Source: Thermoproteati archaeon | GTDB lineage: Archaea > Thermoproteota > Thermoprotei_A > Marsarchaeales > UBA168 | Direction of reading: 5' to 3' | Assembly: GCA_023256375.1 (NCBI GenBank) | Contig: JAGDXE010000001.1 | Coordinates: 1-39,615 of the forward strand | DNA length: 39,615 nucleotides | Shown here: positions 16,281-24,190 of the stretch, one piece after another | How positions within the stretch are numbered: the first letter of the stretch is position 1 | Layout: each line of letters starts with the position of its first letter | The notes under the pieces: generated by a model | Told to the model about the DNA's origin: nothing | What the model saw: only the letters and a program-made list of their open reading frames with translations | The model's database searches: none | Position numbers and translations under genes: made by a program

Positions 16281-17092
16281 TTAGCCACTTCCTCCTTAAA
16301 AGCTTCGACGAACTCTTCGCTAGTAAGAGGGTGAGATGAAATGCCGGTAATTTTTGCTATTGAAACCGTCTGGGGCTCTAATATGCCGGCCGATTTCCAA
16401 TCGCCCATGTAAAATATGTCTCTGGTTGGCCCGTCGGCAACAATTTTTCCGCTTGACATTATTACGACTCTAGAAAAATTGCGAGCGGCAAAATCCATAT
16501 CGTGAGTGCTAGCAATTACGGCTTCACCTTTAAACGAAGATAATAAATTCCCGATCTTTTTTTTCTGCTCAATGTCTTGGCCTGCAGTTGGCTCATCAAG
16601 TACTAAGATCTGCGGTTCATAAATTAAGACGCTTGCTATAGTAAGCCTCTTCTTTTCTCCAACGCTGAGTAGAAAAGGGGATTCATCTTTATAATCCCAC
16701 AGCCCAAAAAAACGGAGCGTAGATTCTACCCTTTTTTCGATTTCAAGATCATCGTACCCAAAATTTTTCAGAGCAAAAGCTACTTCATCCCAACACGTTT
16801 GCGCAAATAATTGATGGTTGGGATTTTGAAATACTATACCAACCTTTCTTGATAAGTTCGAAGTATTGGTTTTTCTTGTATCTTCTCCGTATATTTTTAC
16901 GCTTCCCTTATTTGGCCTTAAAAGACCATTCACGTGCTTAAGCGCAGTAGTTTTACCTGCGCCGTTTCCCCCTAAAAGGGCTACCCTTTCTCCCTTAGAT
17001 ATTTCTAAGGTCATTCCGTTTAAAGCTGGTTTCTCTGATAAAGGGTAGGTATAGTAAACTCCATCAAACGATATGATGCTCACTTCAACCAC
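16277..17092 (-). CDS. ECF transporter ATP-binding subunit (second, EcfA')
   Basis: The protein has 271 aa. ABC ATPase motifs are visible: Walker A GGNGAGKTT at about residues 41-49, Q-loop in IVFQNPNHQLF, signature LSVGEKKR, Walker B ILVLDEPTAGQD, and switch His in ASTHDMD. The signature differs from the canonical LSGGQ (LSVGE), which is common in one ATPase of ECF pairs. It overlaps the upstream ATPase gene by 8 bases and ecfT by 4. The start is likely GTG (MVEVSIISFDGVYYTY). It powers substrate release through EcfT. Confidence 0.9.
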   Translation of the reverse strand: MVEVSIISFDGVYYTYPLSEKPALNGMTLEISKGERVALLGGNGAGKTTALKHVNGLLRPNKGSVKIYGEDTRKTNTSNLSRKVGIVFQNPNHQLFAQTCWDEVAFALKNFGYDDLEIEKRVESTLRFFGLWDYKDESPFLLSVGEKKRLTIASVLIYEPQILVLDEPTAGQDIEQKKKIGNLLSSFKGEAVIASTHDMDFAARNFSRVVIMSSGKIVADGPTRDIFYMGDWKSAGILEPQTVSIAKITGISSHPLTSEEFVEAFKEEVAK

Positions 17093-17939
17093 CTGTTCTT
17101 GGTTTTTTTCTTATTCCAGATAAAAATTGGCTAATCAACAAAGGCATTTCCCCCTCGTAGTAACCCGCCTGCTTAAGCGCGTTAGCGATCAAAAAAATAT
17201 CTGGTATTTCAACTAAATCTTGATTTATATATTTATTTAATACGTCAATTGTATTACCGTAATCTATTAGCCTTCCTTTGTCCATTATTGCTAACTTGTT
17301 TGAATAAGGGGCAGCTAATGACAAACGGTGCTCGCTTAAAACTATAGTCATACCTTCATCGTTAAGGTGATGTAGTAAATCTAATAAAGCTGATGCGCTA
17401 AGGGGGTCTAGGTTAGACGTAGGCTCATCTAGGAGCAAGATTTTCGGATTGGAAATCAGGGCTGCGGCTATGGCTACCTTTTGTTGTTCCCCGCCGCTTA
17501 ACTCATTAGGGGAACGGTACCGTAATTCGCATAAACCGAACTTCTTCAAAGTACTATCTACAATTTTTTTCATGTCTTGCCTAGCAAGTCCCGCGTTCTC
17601 CAGGGGAAAGGCCAATTCTCTTTCTACCGAAAAAGTCAAAAGCTGATTCTCCGGCTCTTGGAAAACCGTACCAACTATTCTGAACAGCTGATGAGGCTCC
17701 TCATTTGGCACGCGATGGTCATCAACTATTACATCTCCTTCATATTTGCCCCTGTAAAAATGTGGTATAAGCCCATTAAAAGCCCGGATCAAAGTTGATT
17801 TACCACATCCACTTGGGCCCGCTATAATAACGAAATCACCCTCTTCGATATCCATGTTTACGTCTTTTAGCGCATATTTTCCAGAACCTTCATATGAAAA
17901 CGAAAGATTACTCGCAGCTATGGCTTTCAATATATTCAC
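17085..17939 (-). CDS. ECF transporter ATP-binding subunit (first, EcfA)
   Basis: The protein has 284 aa. Walker A is GPSGCGKST (about residues 40-48). The Q-loop GTVFQEPENQLLTFSVERE matches the CbiO/EcfA-specific Q-loop context. The signature is LSGGEQQK, Walker B ILLLDEPTSNLDP, and the His switch is in LSEHRL. The C-terminal about 60 residues form the dimerisation extension of ECF ATPases. It is the first gene of the ecfA-ecfA-ecfT operon, with a probable GTG start at 17939. The upstream 120 bases contain T-rich tracts that may hold its promoter. No riboswitch is recognised there. Confidence 0.9.
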   Translation of the reverse strand: MNILKAIAASNLSFSYEGSGKYALKDVNMDIEEGDFVIIAGPSGCGKSTLIRAFNGLIPHFYRGKYEGDVIVDDHRVPNEEPHQLFRIVGTVFQEPENQLLTFSVERELAFPLENAGLARQDMKKIVDSTLKKFGLCELRYRSPNELSGGEQQKVAIAAALISNPKILLLDEPTSNLDPLSASALLDLLHHLNDEGMTIVLSEHRLSLAAPYSNKLAIMDKGRLIDYGNTIDVLNKYINQDLVEIPDIFLIANALKQAGYYEGEMPLLISQFLSGIRKKPRTGG

Positions 17940-18003
17940 CAGTTTACTTAGTCGCCATTGAGGCTCATATATTTTTACTTACTTGTTTTTAAGTCGTTCC
18001 TAG

Positions 18004-18596
18004 CCGGTTAAGGGCACCTTCTTCAAGGGATCAGATGTAAAGGAGGTAAGGCATAAGCATACAAACATGAGGAAGACGCTTCAAGAGAAAAGAAGGCTGG
18101 ACGTTGTAAGTAGGCTCAGCAGAAAGGAAACAAAAAGAGCTATGCGCGACCTTCACGTCATATCGAAGGAAGCCGTAAAATACGCGCTTCAATTTCCTTT
18201 CCCGTGATAGTCATAAAAGCTAACGGGCATAAGGAATCGTTTCGACAAGGGCAAGAGGTTAAACAGGAGGTTTCACTCTCTACCATTCAGGAAGCTGTAG
18301 CAGATGATAGAGTACAAGGCAAAGGTTAACGGGGTTAATGGCCTACGTTAATCCCAAGAATACCTCGAAAACCTGCCATGACTGCGGCCATATCGTCGAG
18401 GTAGACGGAAGGGAGTTCAGGTGCCCTAACTGCGGGCTGGCCTACAACCGCGACCTCAACGCGGCCGTAGATAGCCCTTAACGAGGGGTATGGGTCGGGG
18501 ATAGATAAACAACCTGAGGGGGGGATGAAGGCGCGCCGCGAAGGCCACCCGAAACTAAGGCCCCGCCCGCAAGGACGGGGTAGTCTACCATCAGGA
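18004..18596 (+). pseudogene. tnpB: Decayed IS200/IS605-type tnpB with its right end
   Basis: TnpB sequence can be read only by changing frame. 18004-18204 encodes FFKGSDVKEVRHKH followed by RLSRKETKRAMRDLHVISKE and VKYALQFP. 18204 onward reads VIVIKANGHKESFR. 18232-18300 reads NRFDKGKRLNRRFHSLPFRK up to a stop, then MIEYKAKVNGV. 18338-18481 reads MAYVNPKNTSKTC, then the zinc ribbon (CHDC, CPNC) and the RuvC-III motif NRDLNAA. The RuvC-II glutamate normally found in VIVLEDL is lysine here (VIVIKA), and the N-terminal third is missing. The 3' end holds a ccccg...cgggg hairpin at 18561-18580 and the perfect palindrome ggtagtctacc at 18579-18589, typical right-end structures. The protein is non-functional; the RNA could still be made. 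Confidence 0.85.
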
Positions 18597-19541
18597 TCAA
18601 AAACTTCCGGTTTTCAGCCGAGCGATCAACCTAGTCTTTATCCCCCTTAACACGTTTTCAACAGAATCTTCGATGTATGCCCCTGCAGCTCCCTCATGCC
18701 CCCCTCCACTTTCTTTAAAGAAGTCGGCTAAATTAATCCCAGAGCTTACGGCTTTCTCATCCGCTCTACCAGACACCCTGACCCCTTTCCCGCGAGGAGC
18801 AGCTACAAAAGCTATATCGGCCCCGAGGTTCAGAAGTGCCTCAGCGATTTCTCCCTCGAATATATCTGTAGTGGTAAACGCAATTATTAAGTCTCCACTA
18901 TTTAATAGTTCAATCGATTTTGCCGCCTTTAATTTAGCCATCCTCAGACTTTTAGTTAACTCGCGCTTTGAAAAAGTTAAAGCAGTCTGATAATCTCCCC
19001 CTATATTTATCAATTCAGCCGCACTTATAACAGATTCAGAGCCAGCGTATTTAAAAATGGCAGTATCAAACAAGAGCCCAGCAAGCAAAGCTGTAGCCAT
19101 ATCAGGCGTCAAAGCAAAGCCTAAAGATGAAGATATTTTCAAAATTAACTCGCACGAAGAGGAGGCGTGGGGATCAACAAAGCTTTTGCTGCCACTTATT
19201 GAACCGCATTGATGGTGGTCGATTACAAACACTTCTGACCCATGGAACTCTTTTCCTCTGTGGCTATACTTGAGGCCGCAGGCATCAACTACTAGTGCAA
19301 TATCGGGAAGGAAATCTGCAGGTGGTGCAGAAGGACGGTATTTTTCATTCATACGCTTAGCTAAAGAATTCATATCGTCTAAATAAGCGTACGAAGACAA
19401 AGCGCCTATATAATTCAGCATATACGAAGATACCAAAGCAGCTGCAAAACCATCGGGGTCAACGCGCGGGTGAGAAAATACCGCGACCTTCTTCCCTTGC
19501 ACGCTACGCTTTAGTTCTTCAGAAAAATATTCTATACCCAA
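18597..19541 (-). CDS. DHH-family phosphoesterase (archaeal, DHHA1 domain)
   Basis: The protein has 314 aa. The DHH domain shows HPRVDPDGFAAAL (residues 24-36), VVDACG (D86) and IDHHQCGS with DHH at 108-110. The C-terminal DHHA1 domain contains the substrate-binding GGGHEGAAG. This is the RecJ / NrnA / GdpP family of Mn2+-dependent phosphodiesterases acting on small nucleotides or single-stranded nucleic acid. The short length suggests a nanoRNase- or oligonucleotide-type enzyme rather than full-length RecJ. It sits last in the exosome-proteasome operon, 6 bases after prefoldin beta, in line with RNA turnover. The start is TTG. It is bordered by the tnpB remnant, whose right end is next to its stop codon. 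Confidence 0.88.
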   Translation of the reverse strand: MGIEYFSEELKRSVQGKKVAVFSHPRVDPDGFAAALVSSYMLNYIGALSSYAYLDDMNSLAKRMNEKYRPSAPPADFLPDIALVVDACGLKYSHRGKEFHGSEVFVIDHHQCGSISGSKSFVDPHASSSCELILKISSSLGFALTPDMATALLAGLLFDTAIFKYAGSESVISAAELINIGGDYQTALTFSKRELTKSLRMAKLKAAKSIELLNSGDLIIAFTTTDIFEGEIAEALLNLGADIAFVAAPRGKGVRVSGRADEKAVSSGINLADFFKESGGGHEGAAGAYIEDSVENVLRGIKTRLIARLKTGSF

Positions 19542-19547
19542 AACTTA

Positions 19548-19907
19548 TCACGAATTACCGGTAACGCGAAACGCTTGACTCTTTAATAGCATTTCTCTTC
19601 TAACTTTGTTTATTTCGCTTGACAGCGCCTCTTCGCGCTGCTTTAATGTTTGAAACATAAGAGAATCGTTTTCTTTCTTTTCCTGCAACTCTTTTTTTAT
19701 AGCATCCCTTTCCTTTTTTACCATTATATTACCTACTACTTGGTAAACGGCTTCTCCATCGGGAAGAGCCTCTATTTCAGAGAGTACCCTATCAATATCT
19801 TTTATCTCCATTTCTACGTTCTGCCTTTCCTCAGTTGTAGCGCGCAATTGCTCAGTTAAACTCTCTAATTTTTCAGCGTAATCAACAGAACCATTCTCAT
19901 CGGACAT
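19548..19907 (-). CDS. pfdB: Prefoldin subunit beta
   Basis: The protein has 119 aa and two long coiled-coil helices around a small beta hairpin. EERQNVEMEIKDIDRVLSEI and LQEKKENDSLMFQTLKQ form the coils. EALPDGEAVYQVVGNIMVKK in the middle is the family hallmark. It makes the hexameric chaperone with alpha subunits that hands unfolded proteins to the thermosome. The ATG overlaps the pcc1 stop by 1 base. The rpl37Ae - pcc1 - prefoldin beta order is conserved in TACK archaea. Confidence 0.92.
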   Translation of the reverse strand: MSDENGSVDYAEKLESLTEQLRATTEERQNVEMEIKDIDRVLSEIEALPDGEAVYQVVGNIMVKKERDAIKKELQEKKENDSLMFQTLKQREEALSSEINKVRREMLLKSQAFRVTGNS

Positions 19908-20137
19908 TATAGTACTTCACCATTAAGAGTTTTTAGGATTGTCGAAATTAATCTAGTTTCGCTTTCAATCCAAGCCCTAGCCTTTGATTCTCTTTCAAAA
20001 ACCGCTTGCATAATTACCTCATTATTACTTGCGTTAACCTTAGCTCCTGCGTCTGGCTTGAGGGCGATCGCTATTATGTCAGCTATCTTCGCGTCCGCCT
20101 TAAGGGTAACCGTTATAGACCGAAGTTGCATTTTCAC
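19907..20137 (-). CDS. pcc1: KEOPS complex subunit Pcc1
   Basis: The protein has 76 aa. The pattern IIAIALKPDAGAKVNASNNE, followed by an alternating strand and the C-terminal helix with RAWIESETRLISTILKTL, matches Pcc1. Pcc1 is the small dimeric subunit of the KEOPS/EKC complex for N6-threonylcarbamoyladenosine on tRNA. Size and position between rpl37Ae and prefoldin beta agree. The start is a GTG at 20137 or the ATG two codons later. It overlaps rpl37Ae by 4 bases. Confidence 0.82.
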   Translation of the reverse strand: MKMQLRSITVTLKADAKIADIIAIALKPDAGAKVNASNNEVIMQAVFERESKARAWIESETRLISTILKTLNGEVL

Positions 20138-20373
20138 GCGCTTATTACTTGGCTATAAGGCTTAGGGCTAAACGCCGATCCAGTAAAAGTATATCCACAT
20201 TTAGGACAACGCCATATACCAACTGCTAACCTTTCCATTGCTACATGCTTACCGCAAGAAGGGCAACGCATCGGCTGCTTTTTTTGGCTCTTTAATCTAA
20301 CGTAATCTCTCCTCAGTTTCATGCCATATTTAACGCCGAGCTCACCGCCAGCCCGTTCCTTAATTACGCTCAA
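20134..20373 (-). CDS. rpl37ae: Ribosomal protein L37Ae (L43Ae)
   Basis: The protein has 79 aa. The zinc ribbon is CPSCGKHVAMERLAVGIWRC then CPKCGYTFTGSAFSP, typical of L37Ae. The N-terminal basic stretch KYGMKLRRDYVRLKSQKK is also typical. The start is TTG (MSVIKERAGG). It follows rrp42 by 3 bases and overlaps pcc1 by 4 bases, within the exosome operon. It binds 23S rRNA in the large subunit. Confidence 0.94.
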   Translation of the reverse strand: MSVIKERAGGELGVKYGMKLRRDYVRLKSQKKQPMRCPSCGKHVAMERLAVGIWRCPKCGYTFTGSAFSPKPYSQVISA

Positions 20374-20376
20374 GTT

Positions 20377-21207
20377 TCACTCACTATCCTTATTTGCCCT
20401 GCTTTTATGTTTTTTTACCGTTTTTAACACCAATTCGCGGAGCTCGTCTCCTTTTTTCTTGGCCAATATAACGGCCTTCATTACGTCCTCTTCATTTAAA
20501 GGCCCCGAGAGGATCTTCTGCATAGACGATATGCGCCCATCTTCAAGCGAGGTAACGGATAACTCCGAATCTAGGTAATCCTCTTCCTCAATAGAGGGGT
20601 CAACTAGCATAAAATCGCTGATTTTGCCCAAAGTTACTGAGACAGGAAAGTGCAAAAGTTCTAAAGAATCCCTTCCAAGCGCGCTCGCTATTTCTTCAGG
20701 AAAACGAGCGCTCATCAAAGCGGCGAGCGCTGCAATCGAAGCAGCATCCTGGGCATTACCTTCATGGTTTATTAACGTTAAATCAAGCCATATTATGACG
20801 ACCTTCCTCCCTTCTTCTATTACGAGAGAACCTAAATCAATCGCCTTCCCTTCTCTTATCCCCCTATCTACAACGCGACCCCATCCTACAGCTTTCTCGT
20901 CTGGAGGACCAGGTTGGAACTCGGGATGAGCGAAAGGCGCCAGATCTAATCCCACGGTTAAAACTCCTTCATCCGGGGTGTCAGCGTAAGGAACACCCGC
21001 GGTTAGTTTAACCCCCGCGAGCACAGAAGTTTTACCTAGCTGAACCTGGGCGCTTCCTTCAGCCTTTGGAACAACGTTTAAATCTATTTTCAAATCCCTA
21101 TAAGAATCTAGGGTACGGCCGTCAACCCTTTGGTTAGCCTTCAGCTTTTCAATTAAATATTCGTAATAATCCTGCCCCAAACTTCCCTGAAAAACTGGTT
21201 TACGCAT
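20377..21207 (-). CDS. rrp42: Exosome core subunit Rrp42
   Basis: The protein has 276 aa. It is the inactive RNase PH-like partner of the exosome ring. Motifs include RVDGRTLDSYRDLKIDLN, SAQVQLGKTSVLAGVKL and LAPFAHPEFQPGPPDEKAVG, and the family's DLTLINHEGNAQDAASIAAL. It forms a hexamer with Rrp41; the phosphorolytic centre lies on Rrp41 and Rrp42 helps bind RNA. It begins 3 bases after the rrp41 stop. The C-terminus ends in a basic tail (KTVKKHKSRANK). Confidence 0.95.
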   Translation of the reverse strand: MRKPVFQGSLGQDYYEYLIEKLKANQRVDGRTLDSYRDLKIDLNVVPKAEGSAQVQLGKTSVLAGVKLTAGVPYADTPDEGVLTVGLDLAPFAHPEFQPGPPDEKAVGWGRVVDRGIREGKAIDLGSLVIEEGRKVVIIWLDLTLINHEGNAQDAASIAALAALMSARFPEEIASALGRDSLELLHFPVSVTLGKISDFMLVDPSIEEEDYLDSELSVTSLEDGRISSMQKILSGPLNEEDVMKAVILAKKKGDELRELVLKTVKKHKSRANKDSE

Positions 21208-21210
21208 GAT

Positions 21211-21948
21211 TTATCCCTCTTTTGAAACCGCTAAAGGAGTATACTTCTTCTTAAGCGCGTTAACCTGAATCGTATAAAGCGAGCCGATAACGCCCCTAGC
21301 CATATCTATAGATTTCTTTATTTCTGCTTCATCTAATAATCCATTCATTTGCAACAACGTTATCTTATCTTTATTTGGCATCATAGCGATGGGGAAATCC
21401 GCCTGGCCATTCTCGTCCTCTAGATCGTTAATATCTATTACTAAAGTATCCCTTATCTTTCCAATTGCAACTGCAGTAACCAAATCTTTCATGGGAATGC
21501 CCGCATCTGCTAACGCTACGCTAGCAGCATTCACAGACGCACACCTAGTACCGCCATCAGCCTGAAGCACTTCTATAAATACGTCAATCTCGGTTCTCGG
21601 CAAATCAGTAAGTATTACAGCTGGCTCGAGCGCTTCTCTGATCGCCCTGCTCAGCTCCATTTCCCGTCTGGAATACGTAGGTGATTTTCTATCATTTGTA
21701 GAATATGGCTGCATGTGGTACCTAACTTTAAGCACCGCCCTATCCAGATATTGGGAGTGCCTTTCTGCCTCATACGGTCCCATAACGCCTGCAAGTATCA
21801 CGTTTTTTCCCTGTCTAACCAAAGCGGAACCATTTGCCTGAGTTAAGACACCTACTTCTACTTCAAACGGTCTAGCTTCGTCTACGCGCCTCCCGTCATT
21901 CCTTATCCCATCATCTGTTAGTAGTTCTTCCTGAGATAGCTTAGACAT
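21211..21948 (-). CDS. rrp41: Exosome catalytic subunit Rrp41
   Basis: The protein has 245 aa from ATG 21948, which follows ggagat by 4 bases. The ATG at 21960 is also in frame but lacks a well-spaced site. This phosphorolytic 3'-5' exoribonuclease subunit has DGIRNDGRRVDEARPFEVEV, GSALVRQGKNVILAGVMGP, YSTNDRKSPTYSRREMELSR, and EVLQADGGTRCASVNAASVA with the catalytic acidic residues around DIND and DENGQADFP. It overlaps the rrp4 stop by 8 bases. Together with Rrp42 it forms the processing ring. Confidence 0.96.
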   Translation of the reverse strand: MSKLSQEELLTDDGIRNDGRRVDEARPFEVEVGVLTQANGSALVRQGKNVILAGVMGPYEAERHSQYLDRAVLKVRYHMQPYSTNDRKSPTYSRREMELSRAIREALEPAVILTDLPRTEIDVFIEVLQADGGTRCASVNAASVALADAGIPMKDLVTAVAIGKIRDTLVIDINDLEDENGQADFPIAMMPNKDKITLLQMNGLLDEAEIKKSIDMARGVIGSLYTIQVNALKKKYTPLAVSKEG

Positions 21949-22642
21949 TTTTATCTCCATACCTCTTAATTAACAATTCCTTTATCCTATCAGTAAGGCC
22001 ATACGTATATGCCTCTTCCTCGATCTTTCTCAAAACCGATATTGTAAACGTTACATCCTCTGCGCTTCCTCCTTGTATAATTATATAGCCGTTTTGACCA
22101 ACTAAAAGCCGAGTTTTAAGCATCTTATCTAGCATTGAAATCATAGACCCTTTTTTCCCTATAATCCTAGGGACCCTTGAGGGTATTACAGAAATGGGTA
22201 TACCGCCGTGTATTTTTCCTAGACCCCTTTCTCTTATAGACAGGGATGGAGGAGTGACTCTATCAAAACTTAAAACATGAGCGGCTATATAATCGCCCAC
22301 ATCAAAATAATGCCTTAAATCTATTGTTATAGGATCGACCTCTATGCCAGCTTCTTTCGAATCAAGCCGGGCGAGGTAAGGAGAATTTATATCTATGGTC
22401 CAGTCCATTAAACCTACTTCTACCACTTTTCCTATAACAAAATCTCCTACTCTAGGTAAATATTTTCCCCGCAAAGCCCTTATCCTAATTCCCCGATCGG
22501 ACTCCCTCTCAACCACCCCCAGTAAGCTAGAATAAACGCCGTCGTTGTCTTTGTAAGCTCCCTCGGCGGTCTTAAGGCTTGCATCTCCAAGCTTTTCTCC
22601 TGGTACTACTACCTCGCGAACTTTCTCTATTTTTTCTGACAA
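21941..22642 (-). CDS. rrp4: Exosome RNA-binding subunit Rrp4
   Basis: The protein has 233 aa. It is a cap subunit with an N-terminal domain, an S1 domain (VGDFVIGKVVEVGLMDWTID at about residues 63-82) and a KH domain (VIPSRVPRIIGKKGSMI near 160, with the GxxG loop GKKG). It recruits RNA to the Rrp41/Rrp42 ring. The start is TTG, preceded by aggtgg with a 7-base gap, a good ribosome binding site. The gene follows sbds by about 10 bases. Homologs have the same size. Confidence 0.95.
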   Translation of the reverse strand: MSEKIEKVREVVVPGEKLGDASLKTAEGAYKDNDGVYSSLLGVVERESDRGIRIRALRGKYLPRVGDFVIGKVVEVGLMDWTIDINSPYLARLDSKEAGIEVDPITIDLRHYFDVGDYIAAHVLSFDRVTPPSLSIRERGLGKIHGGIPISVIPSRVPRIIGKKGSMISMLDKMLKTRLLVGQNGYIIIQGGSAEDVTFTISVLRKIEEEAYTYGLTDRIKELLIKRYGDKNV

Positions 22643-22652
22643 TAAATTCCAC

Positions 22653-23348
22653 CTAAGCTTCTTCTACGGTTACTTCAGCCGTACCCTTAGTTAGGTTATT
22701 TATTTTTTCCATGACCTCGGATCTAGCCCCTCCAGGAACAAGCAAGGTCATATTAATTGAACCGTCATCAGCCCATTGGGAGCTTTTAAGCTGACCTAGA
22801 GCGCTTATCAACTTAAAAGTCCTAGAGGCATAAAGCGAGGGAATTTTTATCTTAAAGTTAAACTGGACTACCTTTATTGGTAAAATTGGTTTCAAAACTT
22901 TTATTGCGTCATTCATTTGCTCTTCAACGGATTTAAATGGATCAACAGTAAACCTTGCCTGTGAAAGGGCTAATTCTATTCTTGTTGGGGGGTGAGGGAG
23001 TTTCGTCTTGGGGTCAACCGTACTTCTGCTTATTAAGTTTATAATTTGTTTTCTTTTAGATTCTACCATTTCTCTTCTCTGATCGGTCGTTAGAAGCAAT
23101 TCGCCTTTTTTTAAAACTTCTAATGCAACCTTAGACTGATCTTGCGTCCCGAATATTTGCATTAAATTAGACGAAGAAACCTTCTCGCCTTTCCCAACAT
23201 CCTTGAATACTTCATCCGTAACCAGTACATCCCTCGGAGAAATTGGTTCGCCGCCTTTATAACGCCAAGCTTTTTCTGGGACTACAACCACTTCGAACTT
23301 TTGTCCTTTCAATTCGAGCCGCACTATGGTGTTTTTCCCTATGTCCAA
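22653..23348 (-). CDS. sdo1: Ribosome maturation protein SBDS
   Basis: The protein has 231 aa. The three-domain SBDS/Sdo1 pattern is present: an N-terminal FYSH domain containing [15 protein letters not shown] and [14 protein letters not shown], a middle helical part with [20 protein letters not shown], and a C-terminal ferredoxin-like part with [15 protein letters not shown]. It releases the anti-association factor aIF6 from the 50S subunit with EF-2-like GTPases. The start is TTG with ggtgat upstream. It is the second gene in the psmA-sbds-rrp4-rrp41-rrp42 operon, a conserved archaeal order. Confidence 0.95.
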   Translation of the reverse strand: MDIGKNTIVRLELKGQKFEVVVVPEKAWRYKGGEPISPRDVLVTDEVFKDVGKGEKVSSSNLMQIFGTQDQSKVALEVLKKGELLLTTDQRREMVESKRKQIINLISRSTVDPKTKLPHPPTRIELALSQARFTVDPFKSVEEQMNDAIKVLKPILPIKVVQFNFKIKIPSLYASRTFKLISALGQLKSSQWADDGSINMTLLVPGGARSEVMEKINNLTKGTAEVTVEEA

Positions 23349-23360
23349 GTCATATCACCA

Positions 23361-24083
23361 TCAGGCTTTGGCTTTTTCAACGTACCCCATTACCGTTTCT
23401 TGATTTAGTTTTTCGAATAATCCACTTTTAGCGGATATTACGGCTACTTCAAAATTACCGGATGATAACCCTCCCTCAACTACTGGGGCCATGGCTTTCA
23501 GGGCCATTACAATTGCTTCATTTAATGGCGCTTTTTCGTCATAATTCTTTTCTAAATAATCCATAACGGTACTAAACCCTGAACCTATTGCATTAGCAAA
23601 GTATCCTGCGTAAGCTCCTCCTGGGTCGGTGCCGTAGAGCTTGGGCTGGCCCTTGAAAACACCCCCGATCATTAACGAAACTCCAAAAGGTCTAGCTCCC
23701 CCGTGCAACGTATAATCATGCATTATATCGCAAATATAACGAGTCAAAGTTTCGACGTCAATCGGCTCGTCGTAGACGAGTTTATAAATTTGGCCATAAA
23801 CCCGCGCCTGGTCTATCAAAAATCTAGCATCAGGGGATAAGCCCGCGAAGACCGCGCCTATGTGATCGTCTATTTTAAATATCTTTTCTGTGTAGGCGGG
23901 GTCTATTAAGCGAGTATATCTCTTTTTTTCAACGGCCAGAATTACGCCGTCAGACGCTTTAATACCGAGCGTTATCCACCCCTTCTTTACAGCCTCTAAG
24001 GCATAGTCTACCTGATAAAGTTTACCATCAGGAGAAAACGTAGTTGGAACCCTATCATAGCCCATTGACGCAGGGGAGTACAA
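23361..24083 (-). CDS. psmA: Proteasome subunit alpha
   Basis: The protein has 240 aa. The N-terminal alpha signature GYDRVPTTFSPDGKLYQVDY and the following ALEAVKKGWITLGIK are characteristic. VFAGLSPDARFLIDQARVYG and GVSLMIGGVFKGQPKLYGTD follow. Alpha subunits form the outer rings and gate of the 20S proteasome. A TTG start at 24083 (MYSPASMGYDR) gives the usual residues before the YDR gate motif, and the ATG at 24065 would remove part of the gate. It is first in the operon, with an AT-rich promoter upstream. No beta subunit is in the window. Confidence 0.95.
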   Translation of the reverse strand: MYSPASMGYDRVPTTFSPDGKLYQVDYALEAVKKGWITLGIKASDGVILAVEKKRYTRLIDPAYTEKIFKIDDHIGAVFAGLSPDARFLIDQARVYGQIYKLVYDEPIDVETLTRYICDIMHDYTLHGGARPFGVSLMIGGVFKGQPKLYGTDPGGAYAGYFANAIGSGFSTVMDYLEKNYDEKAPLNEAIVMALKAMAPVVEGGLSSGNFEVAVISAKSGLFEKLNQETVMGYVEKAKA

Positions 24084-24190
24084 ATCTTATCAGAAACTAT
24101 CTCACCGTCAATAATATGCTTTTCTATTTAAAAAAACGCTATTAATACAAACGCTAAAATTATTGGCTATTGCGCCGAGCCAACTGGACG

